A stretch of DNA of 49,159 nucleotides, taken from positions 1 through 49,159 of the forward strand of contig CAMAMB010000013.1 in NCBI GenBank assembly GCA_945836755.1, given 5' to 3'. Source of the DNA: an uncultured Bacteroidales bacterium (lineage in GTDB: Bacteria > Bacteroidota > Bacteroidia > Bacteroidales > Bacteroidaceae). Below, in pieces: positions 32,889 through 42,981 of this stretch. Numbering within the stretch: the first letter of the stretch is position 1; every line of letters starts with the position of its first letter. The notes below the pieces were generated by a model. That model had not been told where the DNA came from. It did not search any database and saw only the letters and a list, made by a program, of their open reading frames with translations. The position numbers and the translations under genes are program-made.

Positions 32889-35351
32889 ATGAATATCTCC
32901 TATAACTGGCTGAAAGAATATGTCGACTTCGACATGACGCCGCAGGAAGTAGCCGACGCACTCACCTCCATAGGGTTAGAGTCGGATGGCGTAGAAGAAG
33001 TTGAAACCATCAAGGGCGGCCTGCGCGGCCTCGTGGTGGGCCATGTGCTCACCTGCGACGTTCACCCCAATAGCGACCACATGCACATCTGCACCGTAGA
33101 CGTGGGCGCAGCCGAACCCCTCCAGATAGTATGCGGAGCTCCCAACGTGGCCCAGGGGCAGAAGGTCATTGTGGCCACCATAGGCACTCACCTCTATAGC
33201 CCCGACGGAGAGGAGTTTGTCATCAAACGCTCCAAGCTGCGCGGCGTCGAGAGTCTCGGCATGATATGTGCCGAAGATGAGATAGGCGTCGGCACCAGCC
33301 ACGACGGCATCATGGTGCTGCCCGAAGATACGGCCGTAGGCACTCCCGCCGCCGACTATTTCAACGTCAAGAGCGACTACATCATCGAAGTAGACATTAC
33401 TCCCAACCGCGCCGATGCCTGTTCCCACTACGGCGTGGCCCGCGACCTCTATGCCTATCTGCTGCGTCACGGCGTGGCCACGGCACTGCACCGCCCCTCG
33501 GTGGAGAATTTTGCCGTCGACAGCCACGACCTCGACATAGCCGTTGAGGTGGAGAACACCGAGGCTTGTCCCCGCTACTGCGCCGTCAGCATCAAGGGAT
33601 GTAAGGTGGCCGAGAGCCCCGACTGGCTCAAAGAGAGGCTGCAGACCATTGGCGTACGTCCCATCAACAATGTAGTCGACGTGACCAATTATATCCTCTT
33701 CGCCTATGGCCAGCCCCTCCACTGCTTCGACGCCGCCATGATCAAGGGCGGCAAGGTGGTGGTCAGGGCCATGCCCGAAGGCACTCCCTTTGTGACCCTC
33801 GACGGCGTGGAACATACACTCAGTGAACGCGACCTCGCCATCTGCAATGCCGAAGAACCCATGTGCATAGCCGGCGTGTTCGGCGGCAAGGGATCCGGCA
33901 CCTACGAAACCACTACCGACGTGCTCCTCGAGAGTGCTTACTTCGACCCCACCTGGATCAGAAAGAGCGCCCGACGTCACGGACTGAGCACTGACGCCTC
34001 GTTCCGCTTCGAACGTGGCATCGACCCGGACGGACAAATCTATGCCCTCAAGGCAGCTGCCATGCTCATCAAGGAGCTGGCAGGCGGACAGATAGCCATG
34101 GACATCAAAGACGTGGCACAGCCTACGCTCGTCAAGCACTTCGACGTGGACCTGGCTTACGACTATGCCCATAACCTCATAGGTATGGACATTGACAAGG
34201 ACATAATCAAGCGCATAGTCACCTCGCTCGAAATGCAGATTGTAGCTGAGAGCGAAGAGGGCCTCAAACTCAGTGTGCCCGCCTATCGCGTGGACGTCAA
34301 GCGTCCCTGCGACGTGGTGGAAGACATCTTGCGCATCTTCGGCTACAACCAAGTGCCCCTGCCTACTGCCGTGCAAAGCTCACTGACCATAGCCGGTAGC
34401 GTAGACCGACTGAAGAAGGCCGAAAACCTCATCGGCGAACAGCTCGTAGGCGCCGGCTTCCGCGAAATACTCAACAACTCGCTCACCCGAGAGAGCTACT
34501 ACGCCGGCTCTGCCTCCTATCCCGCCACGTCGCTCGTCCGCCTGCTCAACCCGCTGAGCTCCGACCTCGGCGTGCTGCGTCAGAGCCTCGTGTTTGGCGG
34601 CCTCGAGAGCATTGCCCATAATGTTAATCGAAAGATGACTGACCTCCGCTTCTTCGAGACCGGCAACTGCTACGCCCTCAAACCCGACGCTGCGCCCGAC
34701 GACAAGCTCCCCTATGTGGAGACCGAGCGGCTGGCCCTCTGGATTACCGGCCGTCGAGTGGCCGGCTCATGGGCTCACGCCGACGAAGAAAGCAACGTCT
34801 ACGAGATAGCTGCCGCCGTCAGAAACATCATGGCCCGTCTCGGCCTGAACGCCGGACAGCTCAAACAGGCGGCCGGCCAAAACGACCTCTTCGCCAAGAG
34901 CCGCGTGGTCACAGACAGGAATGGCAAGCTGCTCGCCGAGTGGGGCGTGCTCAGCCGCGAGGTGACCCGTCTCTTCGACCTGCGTCAGGAAGTCTACTAT
35001 GCCGAAATCAACCTCCAACCCCTCTTCCGCCTCTCAGAGAAGTCGCCTTTGGAGTTCAGAGACTGGTCAAAGTTCCCCGCCGTGAGCCGCGACCTCGCCT
35101 TGCTGGTGGACAAGAATGTAGAGTTTGCTGCCATCGAGCAGGCCGCCATGCAGGCTGAACGCAAGTTGCTCAAGAAGGTGGAACTCTTCGACGTCTACGA
35201 AGGCAAGAACCTCGAGCCCGGCAAAAAGAGTTACGCCGTCAACTTCACGCTTCAGGATGCGGGCAAGACCATGAACGACAAGCAGACCGACGCCGTCATG
35301 AAACGCATCATCGCTGCCCTCGAAAAGGCCGTGGGCGCCAAGCTACGTTAA
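32889..35351 (+). CDS. pheT: Phenylalanine-tRNA ligase beta subunit
   Basis: An 820-residue PheT, partner of PheS in the alpha2-beta2 enzyme. The N-terminus MNISYNWLKEYVDF is typical. A tRNA-binding EMAP-like domain follows (VVGHVLTCDVHPNSDHMHICTVDVG). Then come B3/B4 editing (GVFGGKGSGTYETTTDVLLESAYFDP), B5 and the C-terminal anticodon-binding FDX-ACB domain (KFPAVSRDLALLVDK). pheS is not in the window. The start at 32889 is favoured over the Met 11 codons upstream by the family N-terminus. Confidence 0.96.
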   Translation: MNISYNWLKEYVDFDMTPQEVADALTSIGLESDGVEEVETIKGGLRGLVVGHVLTCDVHPNSDHMHICTVDVGAAEPLQIVCGAPNVAQGQKVIVATIGTHLYSPDGEEFVIKRSKLRGVESLGMICAEDEIGVGTSHDGIMVLPEDTAVGTPAADYFNVKSDYIIEVDITPNRADACSHYGVARDLYAYLLRHGVATALHRPSVENFAVDSHDLDIAVEVENTEACPRYCAVSIKGCKVAESPDWLKERLQTIGVRPINNVVDVTNYILFAYGQPLHCFDAAMIKGGKVVVRAMPEGTPFVTLDGVEHTLSERDLAICNAEEPMCIAGVFGGKGSGTYETTTDVLLESAYFDPTWIRKSARRHGLSTDASFRFERGIDPDGQIYALKAAAMLIKELAGGQIAMDIKDVAQPTLVKHFDVDLAYDYAHNLIGMDIDKDIIKRIVTSLEMQIVAESEEGLKLSVPAYRVDVKRPCDVVEDILRIFGYNQVPLPTAVQSSLTIAGSVDRLKKAENLIGEQLVGAGFREILNNSLTRESYYAGSASYPATSLVRLLNPLSSDLGVLRQSLVFGGLESIAHNVNRKMTDLRFFETGNCYALKPDAAPDDKLPYVETERLALWITGRRVAGSWAHADEESNVYEIAAAVRNIMARLGLNAGQLKQAAGQNDLFAKSRVVTDRNGKLLAEWGVLSREVTRLFDLRQEVYYAEINLQPLFRLSEKSPLEFRDWSKFPAVSRDLALLVDKNVEFAAIEQAAMQAERKLLKKVELFDVYEGKNLEPGKKSYAVNFTLQDAGKTMNDKQTDAVMKRIIAALEKAVGAKLR

Positions 35352-35366
35352 ACTTCATCACCTGTA

Positions 35367-35397
35367 AATGCGTGCCAGCCACATGACACGCATTTTG
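35367..35397 (+). terminator. Terminator after pheT
   Basis: An 8-bp stem AATGCGTG / CACGCATT is followed by TTG. It lies 16 bp past the pheT stop. The short T run makes it moderate. Confidence 0.5.
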
Positions 35398-35548
35398 TCA
35401 TGATGGCAAGGCCCGCTTTTCACGCTCTGCAGCAGCACTCCAAGCCTTGTGACGACCGCCGTGAAGCCTTGCTCCATCACTCTCGTAAAGAACGGGAACA
35501 GGCAGAATATCAGACAACTAATTACATCACAAAAATAACACACAAACC

Positions 35549-36280
35549 ATGGGACGCGCTTTTGAATATAGAAAGGCAGCAAAAATGAAAAGATGGGGCC
35601 ACATGGCTCGCACGTTTACCAAACTCGGCAAGCAGATAGCCGTGGCCGTGAAGGCCGGCGGTCCCGAACCCGAGAATAACCCAACCCTTCGCGCCATCAT
35701 CGCCACCTGCAAGCGAGAGAATATGCCGAAGGACAACATAGAGCGCGCTATCAAGAACGCTATGGGTAAGGACCAGAGCGAGTATAAGGCCATGACCTAC
35801 GAAGGATACGGCCCTCACGGAGTGGCCATCTTCGTGGATACCCTAACTGACAATCCAACCCGTACCGTGGGCGACGTGCGCTCCGTCTTCAACAAGTTTA
35901 ACGGCAACCTCGGTACCATGGGCTCCTTGGCTTATCTCTTCGACCACAAGTCAGTCTTCTCTTTCAAGAAGAAGGACGACATTGACATGGACGAACTCAT
36001 CCTTGACCTCATTGATTACGGCGTAGAAGACGAGTACGACGAAGACGAAGAAGAAGGCTCCATCACCATCTACGGTGACCCCAAGAGCTTCGGCCAAATA
36101 CAGAAGCATCTCGAGGAGAACGGCTTCGAAGTGGTAGGCGCCGAGTTCACCTACGTGCCCAACGACCTCAAGGACGTGACGCCCGAGGAACGCGAAAGCA
36201 TAGACAAGATGGTGGAGCGCCTCGAGGACTTCGACGACGTGCAGACCGTCTACACCAATATGAAACCCGCTGAAGAGTAA
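35549..36280 (+). CDS. YebC/PmpR family protein
   Basis: A 243-residue member of the YebC family. Its members are transcription regulators or ribosome-associated factors that help at polyproline stalls. Visible motifs are MGRAFEYRKAAKMKRWGHMARTFTKLGK, NPTLRAIIATCKRENMPKDNIERAIK and YEGYGPHGVAIFVDTLTDNPTRT. An acidic insert EDEYDEDEEEG lies near residue 165. It precedes panB by 51 bp. Confidence 0.92.
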   Translation: MGRAFEYRKAAKMKRWGHMARTFTKLGKQIAVAVKAGGPEPENNPTLRAIIATCKRENMPKDNIERAIKNAMGKDQSEYKAMTYEGYGPHGVAIFVDTLTDNPTRTVGDVRSVFNKFNGNLGTMGSLAYLFDHKSVFSFKKKDDIDMDELILDLIDYGVEDEYDEDEEEGSITIYGDPKSFGQIQKHLEENGFEVVGAEFTYVPNDLKDVTPEERESIDKMVERLEDFDDVQTVYTNMKPAEE

Positions 36281-36331
36281 ACACGATGCGTGTCTGCAGA
36301 CACCATCTACCGTTCCATCAAACTATAAAGA

Positions 36332-37150
36332 ATGTCAGGCTATCTGGTGACCGACACCCGCAAGGTGACAACCCGCCGACTGCGCGAAATGAAGGAGGCA
36401 GGCGTGAAAATCGCCATGCTCACTTCATACGACTATACCACCGCTAAAATCCTTGACGCCGCAGGCGTCGACTGCCTGCTTGTGGGCGACAGTGCGTCGA
36501 ACGTGATGGCCGGCCACGCCACGACCCTTCCCATCACCCTCGACCAAATGATTTATCACGCCATGTGCGTGAGCCGTGGAGCCAAGCGTGCCTTCGTGGT
36601 GTGCGACATGCCCTTCGGCTCATACCAGATTGACCGTACCGACGCTCTGCGCAACGCCGTACGCATCATGAAGGAGACAGGCTGTGATGCACTCAAGCTG
36701 GAAGGCGGCGCGGCCATCGCCGACACCATACGCAGCATCACCCAGGCCGGCATACCTGTGGTAGGGCATTTAGGCCTTACTCCACAGAGCATCCACCAGT
36801 TTGGCTCTTACGCCGTCAGGGCTCGTGAAGAAGCCGAGGCACAGACACTGCTCAACGATGTGGAAACCCTCTATCAGGCCGGCTGCTGTGCTATCGTCTT
36901 AGAGAAGATACCCGCAGCCCTTACTGCCAAGGCCGTCAAGGCCGTGCCCATCCCCATGATAGGTATAGGCGCCGGCGAGGCGGACGGACAGGTGCTCGTC
37001 GTGGACGATATGCTGGGCAAGAACAATGATTTCTCTCCCAAGTTCTTACGTCGCTACGCCAACCTCCACGAGATTATGACAGACGCCGTAGGACGCTATA
37101 TAGCCGATGTGAAGGAGGGAAGTTTCCCCGCAGCGGAAGAAAGCTACTAA
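36332..37150 (+). CDS. panB: 3-methyl-2-oxobutanoate hydroxymethyltransferase
   Basis: A 272-residue PanB, first committed step of pantothenate synthesis (ketopantoate from alpha-ketoisovalerate and methylene-THF). Motifs include [59 protein letters not shown] and IGIGAG. Length is standard. It lies 44 bp before ileS, with no other pan genes nearby. Confidence 0.96.
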   Translation: MSGYLVTDTRKVTTRRLREMKEAGVKIAMLTSYDYTTAKILDAAGVDCLLVGDSASNVMAGHATTLPITLDQMIYHAMCVSRGAKRAFVVCDMPFGSYQIDRTDALRNAVRIMKETGCDALKLEGGAAIADTIRSITQAGIPVVGHLGLTPQSIHQFGSYAVRAREEAEAQTLLNDVETLYQAGCCAIVLEKIPAALTAKAVKAVPIPMIGIGAGEADGQVLVVDDMLGKNNDFSPKFLRRYANLHEIMTDAVGRYIADVKEGSFPAAEESY

Positions 37151-37194
37151 CCCCCTTTCCCTCCCCCTCTCATACCATTCTAACATTCAGAATA

Positions 37195-40100
37195 ATGACA
37201 AAGTTCGCTGAACATACACGCCTGAATTTAAGTGAAGTAAATCAGGAGATCCTGCAAGACTGGGACAAGGCCGACTTGTTCCATAAAAGTATGACAGAAC
37301 GCGAGGGACAGCCCTCGTTCGTATTCTTCGAAGGACCTCCCTCGGCCAACGGGCACCCGGGCATCCATCACGTGATGGCCCGCTCGCTCAAAGACACCTT
37401 CTGCCGCTACAAGACCATGCAGGGATACCAGGTGAAGCGTAAGGCCGGCTGGGACACCCATGGACTGCCCGTGGAGCTCGGCGTGGAAAAGGAACTCGGT
37501 ATCACGAAGGAGGACATAGGTAAGACAATATCCATCGCCGACTACAATGCCAAGTGCCGGCAGAATGTGATGATGTATACCCGTGAGTGGACAGACCTCA
37601 GCCACAAGATGGGCTACTGGGTGGACATGGAGCACCCGTACATCACCTATGACAACGCCTATATAGAAACACTCTGGTGGCTTCTCGGTCAGCTCTACGA
37701 CAAGGGGCTCTTATATAAAGGCTATACCATACAGCCTTACTCCCCCGCAGCAGGCACTGGACTTAGCAGCCACGAGCTGAACCAGCCCGGCTGCTATCGT
37801 GACGTGAAGGACACTACGGTGACGGCCCAGTTTGAAATCACGAACCCTAAGCCTGAGATGACGGGGTGGGGCAGACCCTGCTTCTTGGCATGGACCACCA
37901 CACCCTGGACCCTTCCCTCCAACACTGCCCTCTGTGTGGGGCCCACGTTCGACTATGTGGCGGTACGTACCTATAACCCCTACACCGCAGAGCCCGTGAC
38001 CGTCGTCCTGGCCAAGGTCCTGCTGAATGCCTGGTTTGACCCCGCAGGGCTGGAAGCCGACCTCAATGCCTATAAACAGGGTGATAAGGTCATCCCTTAT
38101 AGAATTGTGGGAGAGTGGAAAGGCGCAGACCTTGTCGGTATGCAGTACAAGCCCCTCATGGACTGGGTAAAGCCCACCGAAAAGCTGGACGAGAATGCGG
38201 CCGACTTCATCAAAGACTTTGCAGCTGCCCACCCCGACCATTGCATTACTGTAGGCAGTGACACCTTTGTGGAAATGGCCGATGCAGCCTACCGCGTAAT
38301 TCCCGGTGACTACGTGACCACTGAGGACGGTACGGGCATTGTACACATCGCACCGACCTTCGGCGCCGACGATGCCAAGGTGGCACGCGCCGCAGGCATC
38401 CCCCATCTCTTCCTTATCAATAAGGCAGGCGAGACACGCCCCATGGTCGACCTCACAGGCAAGTACTATGTGGTCAGCGACCTTGCAGATTCTTTCGTGG
38501 AGCGGTGTGTCAATCTTGAAGCCTATCAGACACACGCCGGCGACTATGTGAAGAACGCCTACGACCCCGCCTTCGCCGACTCCAAGGAAGCTGAGAAGGC
38601 CGAGGACCTTAACATCGTGCTCTGCATGGAGATGAAGCAGTCAGGCCGTGCGTTCAAGATAGCCAAACATGTGCATAACTACCCCCATTGCTGGCGTACA
38701 GACAAACCTATCCTCTACTACCCCCTCGACAGCTGGTTTATTCGTAGCTCGGCCCTCAAGGAGCGTATGATGGAGCTCAATGACACCATCCTCTGGAAGC
38801 CTACGTCGACAGGGACAGGCCGCTTTGGAAAATGGCTGGAGAACCTCAACGACTGGAACCTCAGCCGCTCGCGTTATTGGGGTACCCCGCTACCCATCTG
38901 GCGCAACGGCAAAGAGACACTCTGCATCTCCTCTATCGCTCAACTCTATGAGGAGATTGAGAAGAGCGTGGCCGCCGGTTTCATGAAAGCTAATCCCTTA
39001 AAGGAAAAAGGCTTTAAGCCCGGCGATTATAGCAAGGACAATTACGATAAGATAGACCTGCATCGTCCCTATGTAGACGACATCGTGCTCGTCTCGCCTA
39101 CCGGCCGGCCCATGAAGCGCGAAGCGGACCTCATAGACGTCTGGTTCGACTCCGGCTCCATGCCCTACGCCCAGATACACTACCCCTTTGAGAATAAAGA
39201 GCTCCTCGATAGCCGACAGGTATATCCCGCCGACTTCATTGCCGAGGGAGTAGACCAGACACGCGGCTGGTTCTTTACGCTACACGCCATAGCCACCATG
39301 GTGTTCGATAACGTGGCCTTCAAAGCCGTTATCAGCAATGGCCTCGTGCTCGACAAGAATGGCAACAAGATGTCCAAGCGCTTAGGCAATGCGGTTGACC
39401 CCTTTGGCGCTATTGACAAATATGGCTCCGATGCCGTACGCTGGTACATGATTACCAATTCCTCGCCCTGGGACAATCTTCGCTTCGACGAGGAAGGCGT
39501 GATGGAAGTCAGCCGTTCCTTCTTCGGTAAACTCTACCAGACGTACTCCTTCTTTGCGATGTACGCCAACGTTGACCGGTTCGAGCCGGACGCTCCGGCA
39601 GTGCCTCTCGCAGAATGTGCCCCGCTTGACAGATGGATTATCTCGGAACTCAACAGCCTCGTCAAGGACGTCACCGACCTGCTCAATGACTATGAACCTA
39701 CGCGAGCCGGCCGCCTCATTCAGACGTTCGTGATAGATAATCTCTCCAACTGGTACGTGCGCCTCAGCCGTAAGAGATTTTGGGGCGGTGGCATGACCAC
39801 TGACAAGCTAAGCGCTTACCAGACACTCTACAAGTGTCTCCTCACTGTGGCCAAGCTCATGGCTCCTATTGCCCCCTTCTATGCGGACCGTCTCTATAAG
39901 GACCTTACGGGCGGATGTGCATCCGTTAAGGAGAGCGTCCACTTAGAGAATTTCCCATTGCCCGACCTGGCAGCCATAGATAAGGACTCAGAGCGTCGCA
40001 TGGAGCTTGCACAGAAAGTAACCTCCATGGCCCTCTCCTTACGTAAGAAGGAACACATCATTGTACGTCAACCCCTGCAGTGCATCTCCATCCCCATCAC

Positions 40101-40734
40101 CGACCCGCAGCTGCGCGCAGACCTTGAAACCGTCAAGGCACTGATCTTAGACGAGATAAATGTCAAGGAACTGCGCTACGCCGATGCCGACATGCTGGAG
40201 AAGAAGGTGAAATGTAACTTCCGCATCCTCGGAAAGAAGTACGGCAAGATGATGAAGGCCGTGGCTGCCGCGGTAGACGCTCTCAGTCCCGCCCAGATTG
40301 CGACCCTTGAGACGAGCGGTACACTCAGCTTCACCTTAGATAATGGGGAAGAGGCTGTCATTAACCGCGACGAGGTGGAGATCATCAGCGAGGATATGCC
40401 GGGCTGGACCGTGGCCAACGAAGGCACGATTACCGTGGCACTTGATCTGCAACTGACCCCCGAGCTACGCCTGGAAGGCCTTGCCCGCGAGATTGTGAAG
40501 CGCATACAGACCTTCCGCAAGGATAGTGGCTTCGACATCACCGACCGCATCAATGTCACTCTCGAAGCGCGTGATGAGGTGCGTGAAGCTGTTGCACTAT
40601 TCGGCGACTACATAGCTGCACAGGTGCTCGCTGACAAGCTCCTTTGTGACAGCATGAAGCAAGCTCCCGATGCGGTGATGTTAGACTTTGACACCTACAA
40701 GCTGAAGGCCCTCATCACAAAGGCTAATGCTTGA
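37195..40734 (+). CDS. ileS: Isoleucine-tRNA ligase, type 2-like with swapped HIGH motif
   Basis: A 1179-residue IleRS. GPPSANGHPGIHHVMARS carries the class I signature as Gly56-Ile57-His58-His59 where the usual order is HxGH. WDTHGLPVE, the CP1 editing domain (TTPWTLPSNTAL), HIAPTFGADD and KMSKR (725-729) are intact. The C-terminus has no CxxC zinc module, as in IleRS type 2. As I recall, type 2 enzymes carrying GxHH have been linked to very high mupirocin resistance. It lies in the panB-ileS-dksA-like-lspA stretch. Confidence 0.96.
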   Translation: MTKFAEHTRLNLSEVNQEILQDWDKADLFHKSMTEREGQPSFVFFEGPPSANGHPGIHHVMARSLKDTFCRYKTMQGYQVKRKAGWDTHGLPVELGVEKELGITKEDIGKTISIADYNAKCRQNVMMYTREWTDLSHKMGYWVDMEHPYITYDNAYIETLWWLLGQLYDKGLLYKGYTIQPYSPAAGTGLSSHELNQPGCYRDVKDTTVTAQFEITNPKPEMTGWGRPCFLAWTTTPWTLPSNTALCVGPTFDYVAVRTYNPYTAEPVTVVLAKVLLNAWFDPAGLEADLNAYKQGDKVIPYRIVGEWKGADLVGMQYKPLMDWVKPTEKLDENAADFIKDFAAAHPDHCITVGSDTFVEMADAAYRVIPGDYVTTEDGTGIVHIAPTFGADDAKVARAAGIPHLFLINKAGETRPMVDLTGKYYVVSDLADSFVERCVNLEAYQTHAGDYVKNAYDPAFADSKEAEKAEDLNIVLCMEMKQSGRAFKIAKHVHNYPHCWRTDKPILYYPLDSWFIRSSALKERMMELNDTILWKPTSTGTGRFGKWLENLNDWNLSRSRYWGTPLPIWRNGKETLCISSIAQLYEEIEKSVAAGFMKANPLKEKGFKPGDYSKDNYDKIDLHRPYVDDIVLVSPTGRPMKREADLIDVWFDSGSMPYAQIHYPFENKELLDSRQVYPADFIAEGVDQTRGWFFTLHAIATMVFDNVAFKAVISNGLVLDKNGNKMSKRLGNAVDPFGAIDKYGSDAVRWYMITNSSPWDNLRFDEEGVMEVSRSFFGKLYQTYSFFAMYANVDRFEPDAPAVPLAECAPLDRWIISELNSLVKDVTDLLNDYEPTRAGRLIQTFVIDNLSNWYVRLSRKRFWGGGMTTDKLSAYQTLYKCLLTVAKLMAPIAPFYADRLYKDLTGGCASVKESVHLENFPLPDLAAIDKDSERRMELAQKVTSMALSLRKKEHIIVRQPLQCISIPITDPQLRADLETVKALILDEINVKELRYADADMLEKKVKCNFRILGKKYGKMMKAVAAAVDALSPAQIATLETSGTLSFTLDNGEEAVINRDEVEIISEDMPGWTVANEGTITVALDLQLTPELRLEGLAREIVKRIQTFRKDSGFDITDRINVTLEARDEVREAVALFGDYIAAQVLADKLLCDSMKQAPDAVMLDFDTYKLKALITKANA

Positions 40735-40888
40735 GCCGCAGGGCGGCAGACAATAATATAAGCCCCATGTACGTATAATATATATAGGCTGAGGCAGCCG
40801 AGGCTACCATGCAGCAGCATTCTTCTACTGCCTCGCCTATGTCTCACACTCTCAAATAAATCTCTCACTAACCTAATCTTTTCCTGCT

Positions 40889-41266
40889 ATGGCTGACAAA
40901 GTAAGATACTCAGACGAAGAGCTTCAGGAGTTTAAGCAGATTATACTTGAGAAGCTCGAGTTGGCCCGCCGTGACTATCAACAACTCATGGACTCCCTTT
41001 CCAACAAAGGTGGGAACGGCGTAGATGATACCATGCCTACATATAAAGTCCTCGAAGAGGGTTCGATGACACAGACCAAGGAAGAACTTACTACCATGGC
41101 CGCCCGCCAGCAGAAGTTCATCCAGTCTCTACAAGCAGCCCTTGTACGTATCGAGAACAAGACATACGGCATCTGCCGTGTCACCGGTAAGCTCATCCCC
41201 AAGGAACGCCTCCGCGCCGTGCCCCATGCTACGTTGAGCATTGAGGCCAAGATGGCCAGAAAGTAG
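40889..41266 (+). CDS. TraR/DksA family protein lacking zinc cysteines
   Basis: A 125-residue DksA-like protein. N-terminal helices form a coiled-coil region (residues 8-90). The C-terminal motif is GICRVTGKLIPKERLRAVPHAT. Only one of the four zinc cysteines remains (Cys96), so it is the zinc-free form. DksA proteins bind the RNA polymerase secondary channel and work with ppGpp. In Bacteroidetes this form regularly lies between ileS and lspA, as here. Confidence 0.88.
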   Translation: MADKVRYSDEELQEFKQIILEKLELARRDYQQLMDSLSNKGGNGVDDTMPTYKVLEEGSMTQTKEELTTMAARQQKFIQSLQAALVRIENKTYGICRVTGKLIPKERLRAVPHATLSIEAKMARK

Positions 41267-41400
41267 GGTGTCCTATGACGAGCCTCGCCGGCGAGTGATA
41301 CAGCTGTTCCCATCCCAGCAAGAGATGGTGTCCCGGTGTGCAGGATAACCTGTAACAAGGGGACATCTCATTAAGCACCAGGTACTTATTCGTACTCTCT

Positions 41401-42021
41401 ATGAAATTTAGCTCAAGTCCGACTACGCTCCGAGGTGTTACCTCCGCCACGCTCATCATCCTCTTGGTCGTGCTCGATCAATGCGTTAAGTATTACATAA
41501 AGACCCATTTCGCCCTGTATGAAAGCCATGAAGTCACTTCGTGGTTTAGAATATTCTTTACCGAGAATACAGGCATGGCTTTTGGAATGCAGTTTGTGGG
41601 TACCATCGTATTGTCCGCTTTCCGCTTCGTGGCCATTACCTTCTTCCTTTATGTGTTGGCTGTGGCTGTGCGTCGTCGCGCTCCCTTCGGGCTTATAGTC
41701 TGTGTGAGCCTCATCATAGCCGGTGCTATGGGCAACCTAATAGACAACTTCTTCTACGGCCTTCTCTTCAGTGAGAGTACACCTTGGGAGGTGGCAGATG
41801 TCGTTCCGTTCGGCCAGGGCTACGGCAGCTTTCTTTCAGGCAAGGTGGTAGATATGTTCTACTTCCCTCTGTTTGTATGGCCCGACTGGTTGCCTCTTGT
41901 AGGAGGCGACGTGTTCTTCGGTGCCGTATTCAATCTGGCAGATGCCGCCATCAGTGTGGGCTTTGTATCCGCACTCCTGTTTTACTACAAGCGTCTCGGC
42001 CGTTCCTTTCTCTCTGTGTAA
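41401..42021 (+). CDS. lspA: Lipoprotein signal peptidase (signal peptidase II)
   Basis: A 206-residue, four-helix inner-membrane aspartic protease that cleaves prolipoproteins. Motifs are LDQ (26), ENTGMAFG (55-62), GNLIDN (111-116), the catalytic Asp in GKVVDMFYF (Asp151) and the second catalytic Asp in FNLADAAIS (Asp181). The loop between GNLIDN and VVD is about 30 residues longer than in E. coli. It would process the many lipoproteins predicted in this window. Confidence 0.95.
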   Translation: MKFSSSPTTLRGVTSATLIILLVVLDQCVKYYIKTHFALYESHEVTSWFRIFFTENTGMAFGMQFVGTIVLSAFRFVAITFFLYVLAVAVRRRAPFGLIVCVSLIIAGAMGNLIDNFFYGLLFSESTPWEVADVVPFGQGYGSFLSGKVVDMFYFPLFVWPDWLPLVGGDVFFGAVFNLADAAISVGFVSALLFYYKRLGRSFLSV

Positions 42022-42084
42022 GCTATCTCTCACCTGTTACCCGGCTGTGGCAGTTATTCCAAGCCGTCTCTCGATAGACCTCTC

Positions 42085-42981
42085 ATGATATCACTTGCGC
42101 CACCATCCTTCCGACTAGCTTCCAGGCTCGTACACCTCCTGCCGTGGCTGACAATGGCGGTGTGCCTTACGGCCTGCAAGCCTTCTAAGCCGAAGGGCAT
42201 ACTTGGAGAGAGCACCATGGCCAAGGTCCTGGCAGATTATCATCTGGCTACAGAGTTGGCTAACCGCAAGCCGGTGGACAGCATTGCCTTCTACAGCCGC
42301 TACTATCGGGCTGCGGCTTTACGGGCACACAACCTCACGCCCGAAGAATTCGACCGCTCGCTGCGATGGTACAACCGCCACGATGTGGAATTCTTGGCGG
42401 TTTACAAGAGACTGGCCGACGAACTCTCACTCTCGACCGACAACTCAAACACAGCGAAGGCCGACTCCAACAATATATGGAAAGGACCGCGTCAAGCAAT
42501 GCTCTCCACCGCCGGACGCCAGTTTTTCCATTATTCGTTGCCTGCCGACACCCTCATCAAGCCTGACAGCCGTCTTACATGGAACTTCAATACTACATGG
42601 TTCTATCCGGAAGGCCGGCGTCAGATGATAGCGATGCTTGTAGTGCATTACCCTGCCGACTCAGTGGCTGTCACCCAGCGTACCATTATATCCACCGGTC
42701 TCCAATCCATTTCCCATCGTCTTGGCCCCGGTCAACCGCTCCGTGCAGAAGCACTGCTGTATCAGGCTACACCGGCCAAGACGCGTCCACACATAGTGCT
42801 CGTACAGGACTTCCGCTTGCTGGTTGATGCAGAGCCGCATGTGACACCCCTTCTTCCCGACTCTACAGCCGCTGCCCCCACGCCCAATCTCATGCCCTCC
42901 CCTTTGTCGCCCACGCATAGGTTGCGAGACAGCCTTATCAGGAGTGACAACGAGCGAGACAAGCAGCCCCACTTCAGATGA
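42085..42981 (+). CDS. DUF4296 lipoprotein
   Basis: A 298-residue lipoprotein with signal ending LTAC (Cys31). A DUF4296 domain follows (MAKVLADYHLATELANRK, YYRAAALRAHNLTPEEFDRSLRWYNRH). The remainder is a Ser/Thr/Pro-rich beta-like part of unknown function. The stop overlaps the next ATG by 4 bp (ATGA). The gene is next to lspA, its likely maturation enzyme, a phylum-typical arrangement. Confidence 0.8.
   Translation: MISLAPPSFRLASRLVHLLPWLTMAVCLTACKPSKPKGILGESTMAKVLADYHLATELANRKPVDSIAFYSRYYRAAALRAHNLTPEEFDRSLRWYNRHDVEFLAVYKRLADELSLSTDNSNTAKADSNNIWKGPRQAMLSTAGRQFFHYSLPADTLIKPDSRLTWNFNTTWFYPEGRRQMIAMLVVHYPADSVAVTQRTIISTGLQSISHRLGPGQPLRAEALLYQATPAKTRPHIVLVQDFRLLVDAEPHVTPLLPDSTAAAPTPNLMPSPLSPTHRLRDSLIRSDNERDKQPHFR

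Noticed and set aside
32976-34376. A 466-codon open frame antisense to pheT
   Set aside because: pheT is certain from its motifs. The antisense product is rich in Val/Gly/His, as expected for a mirror frame.
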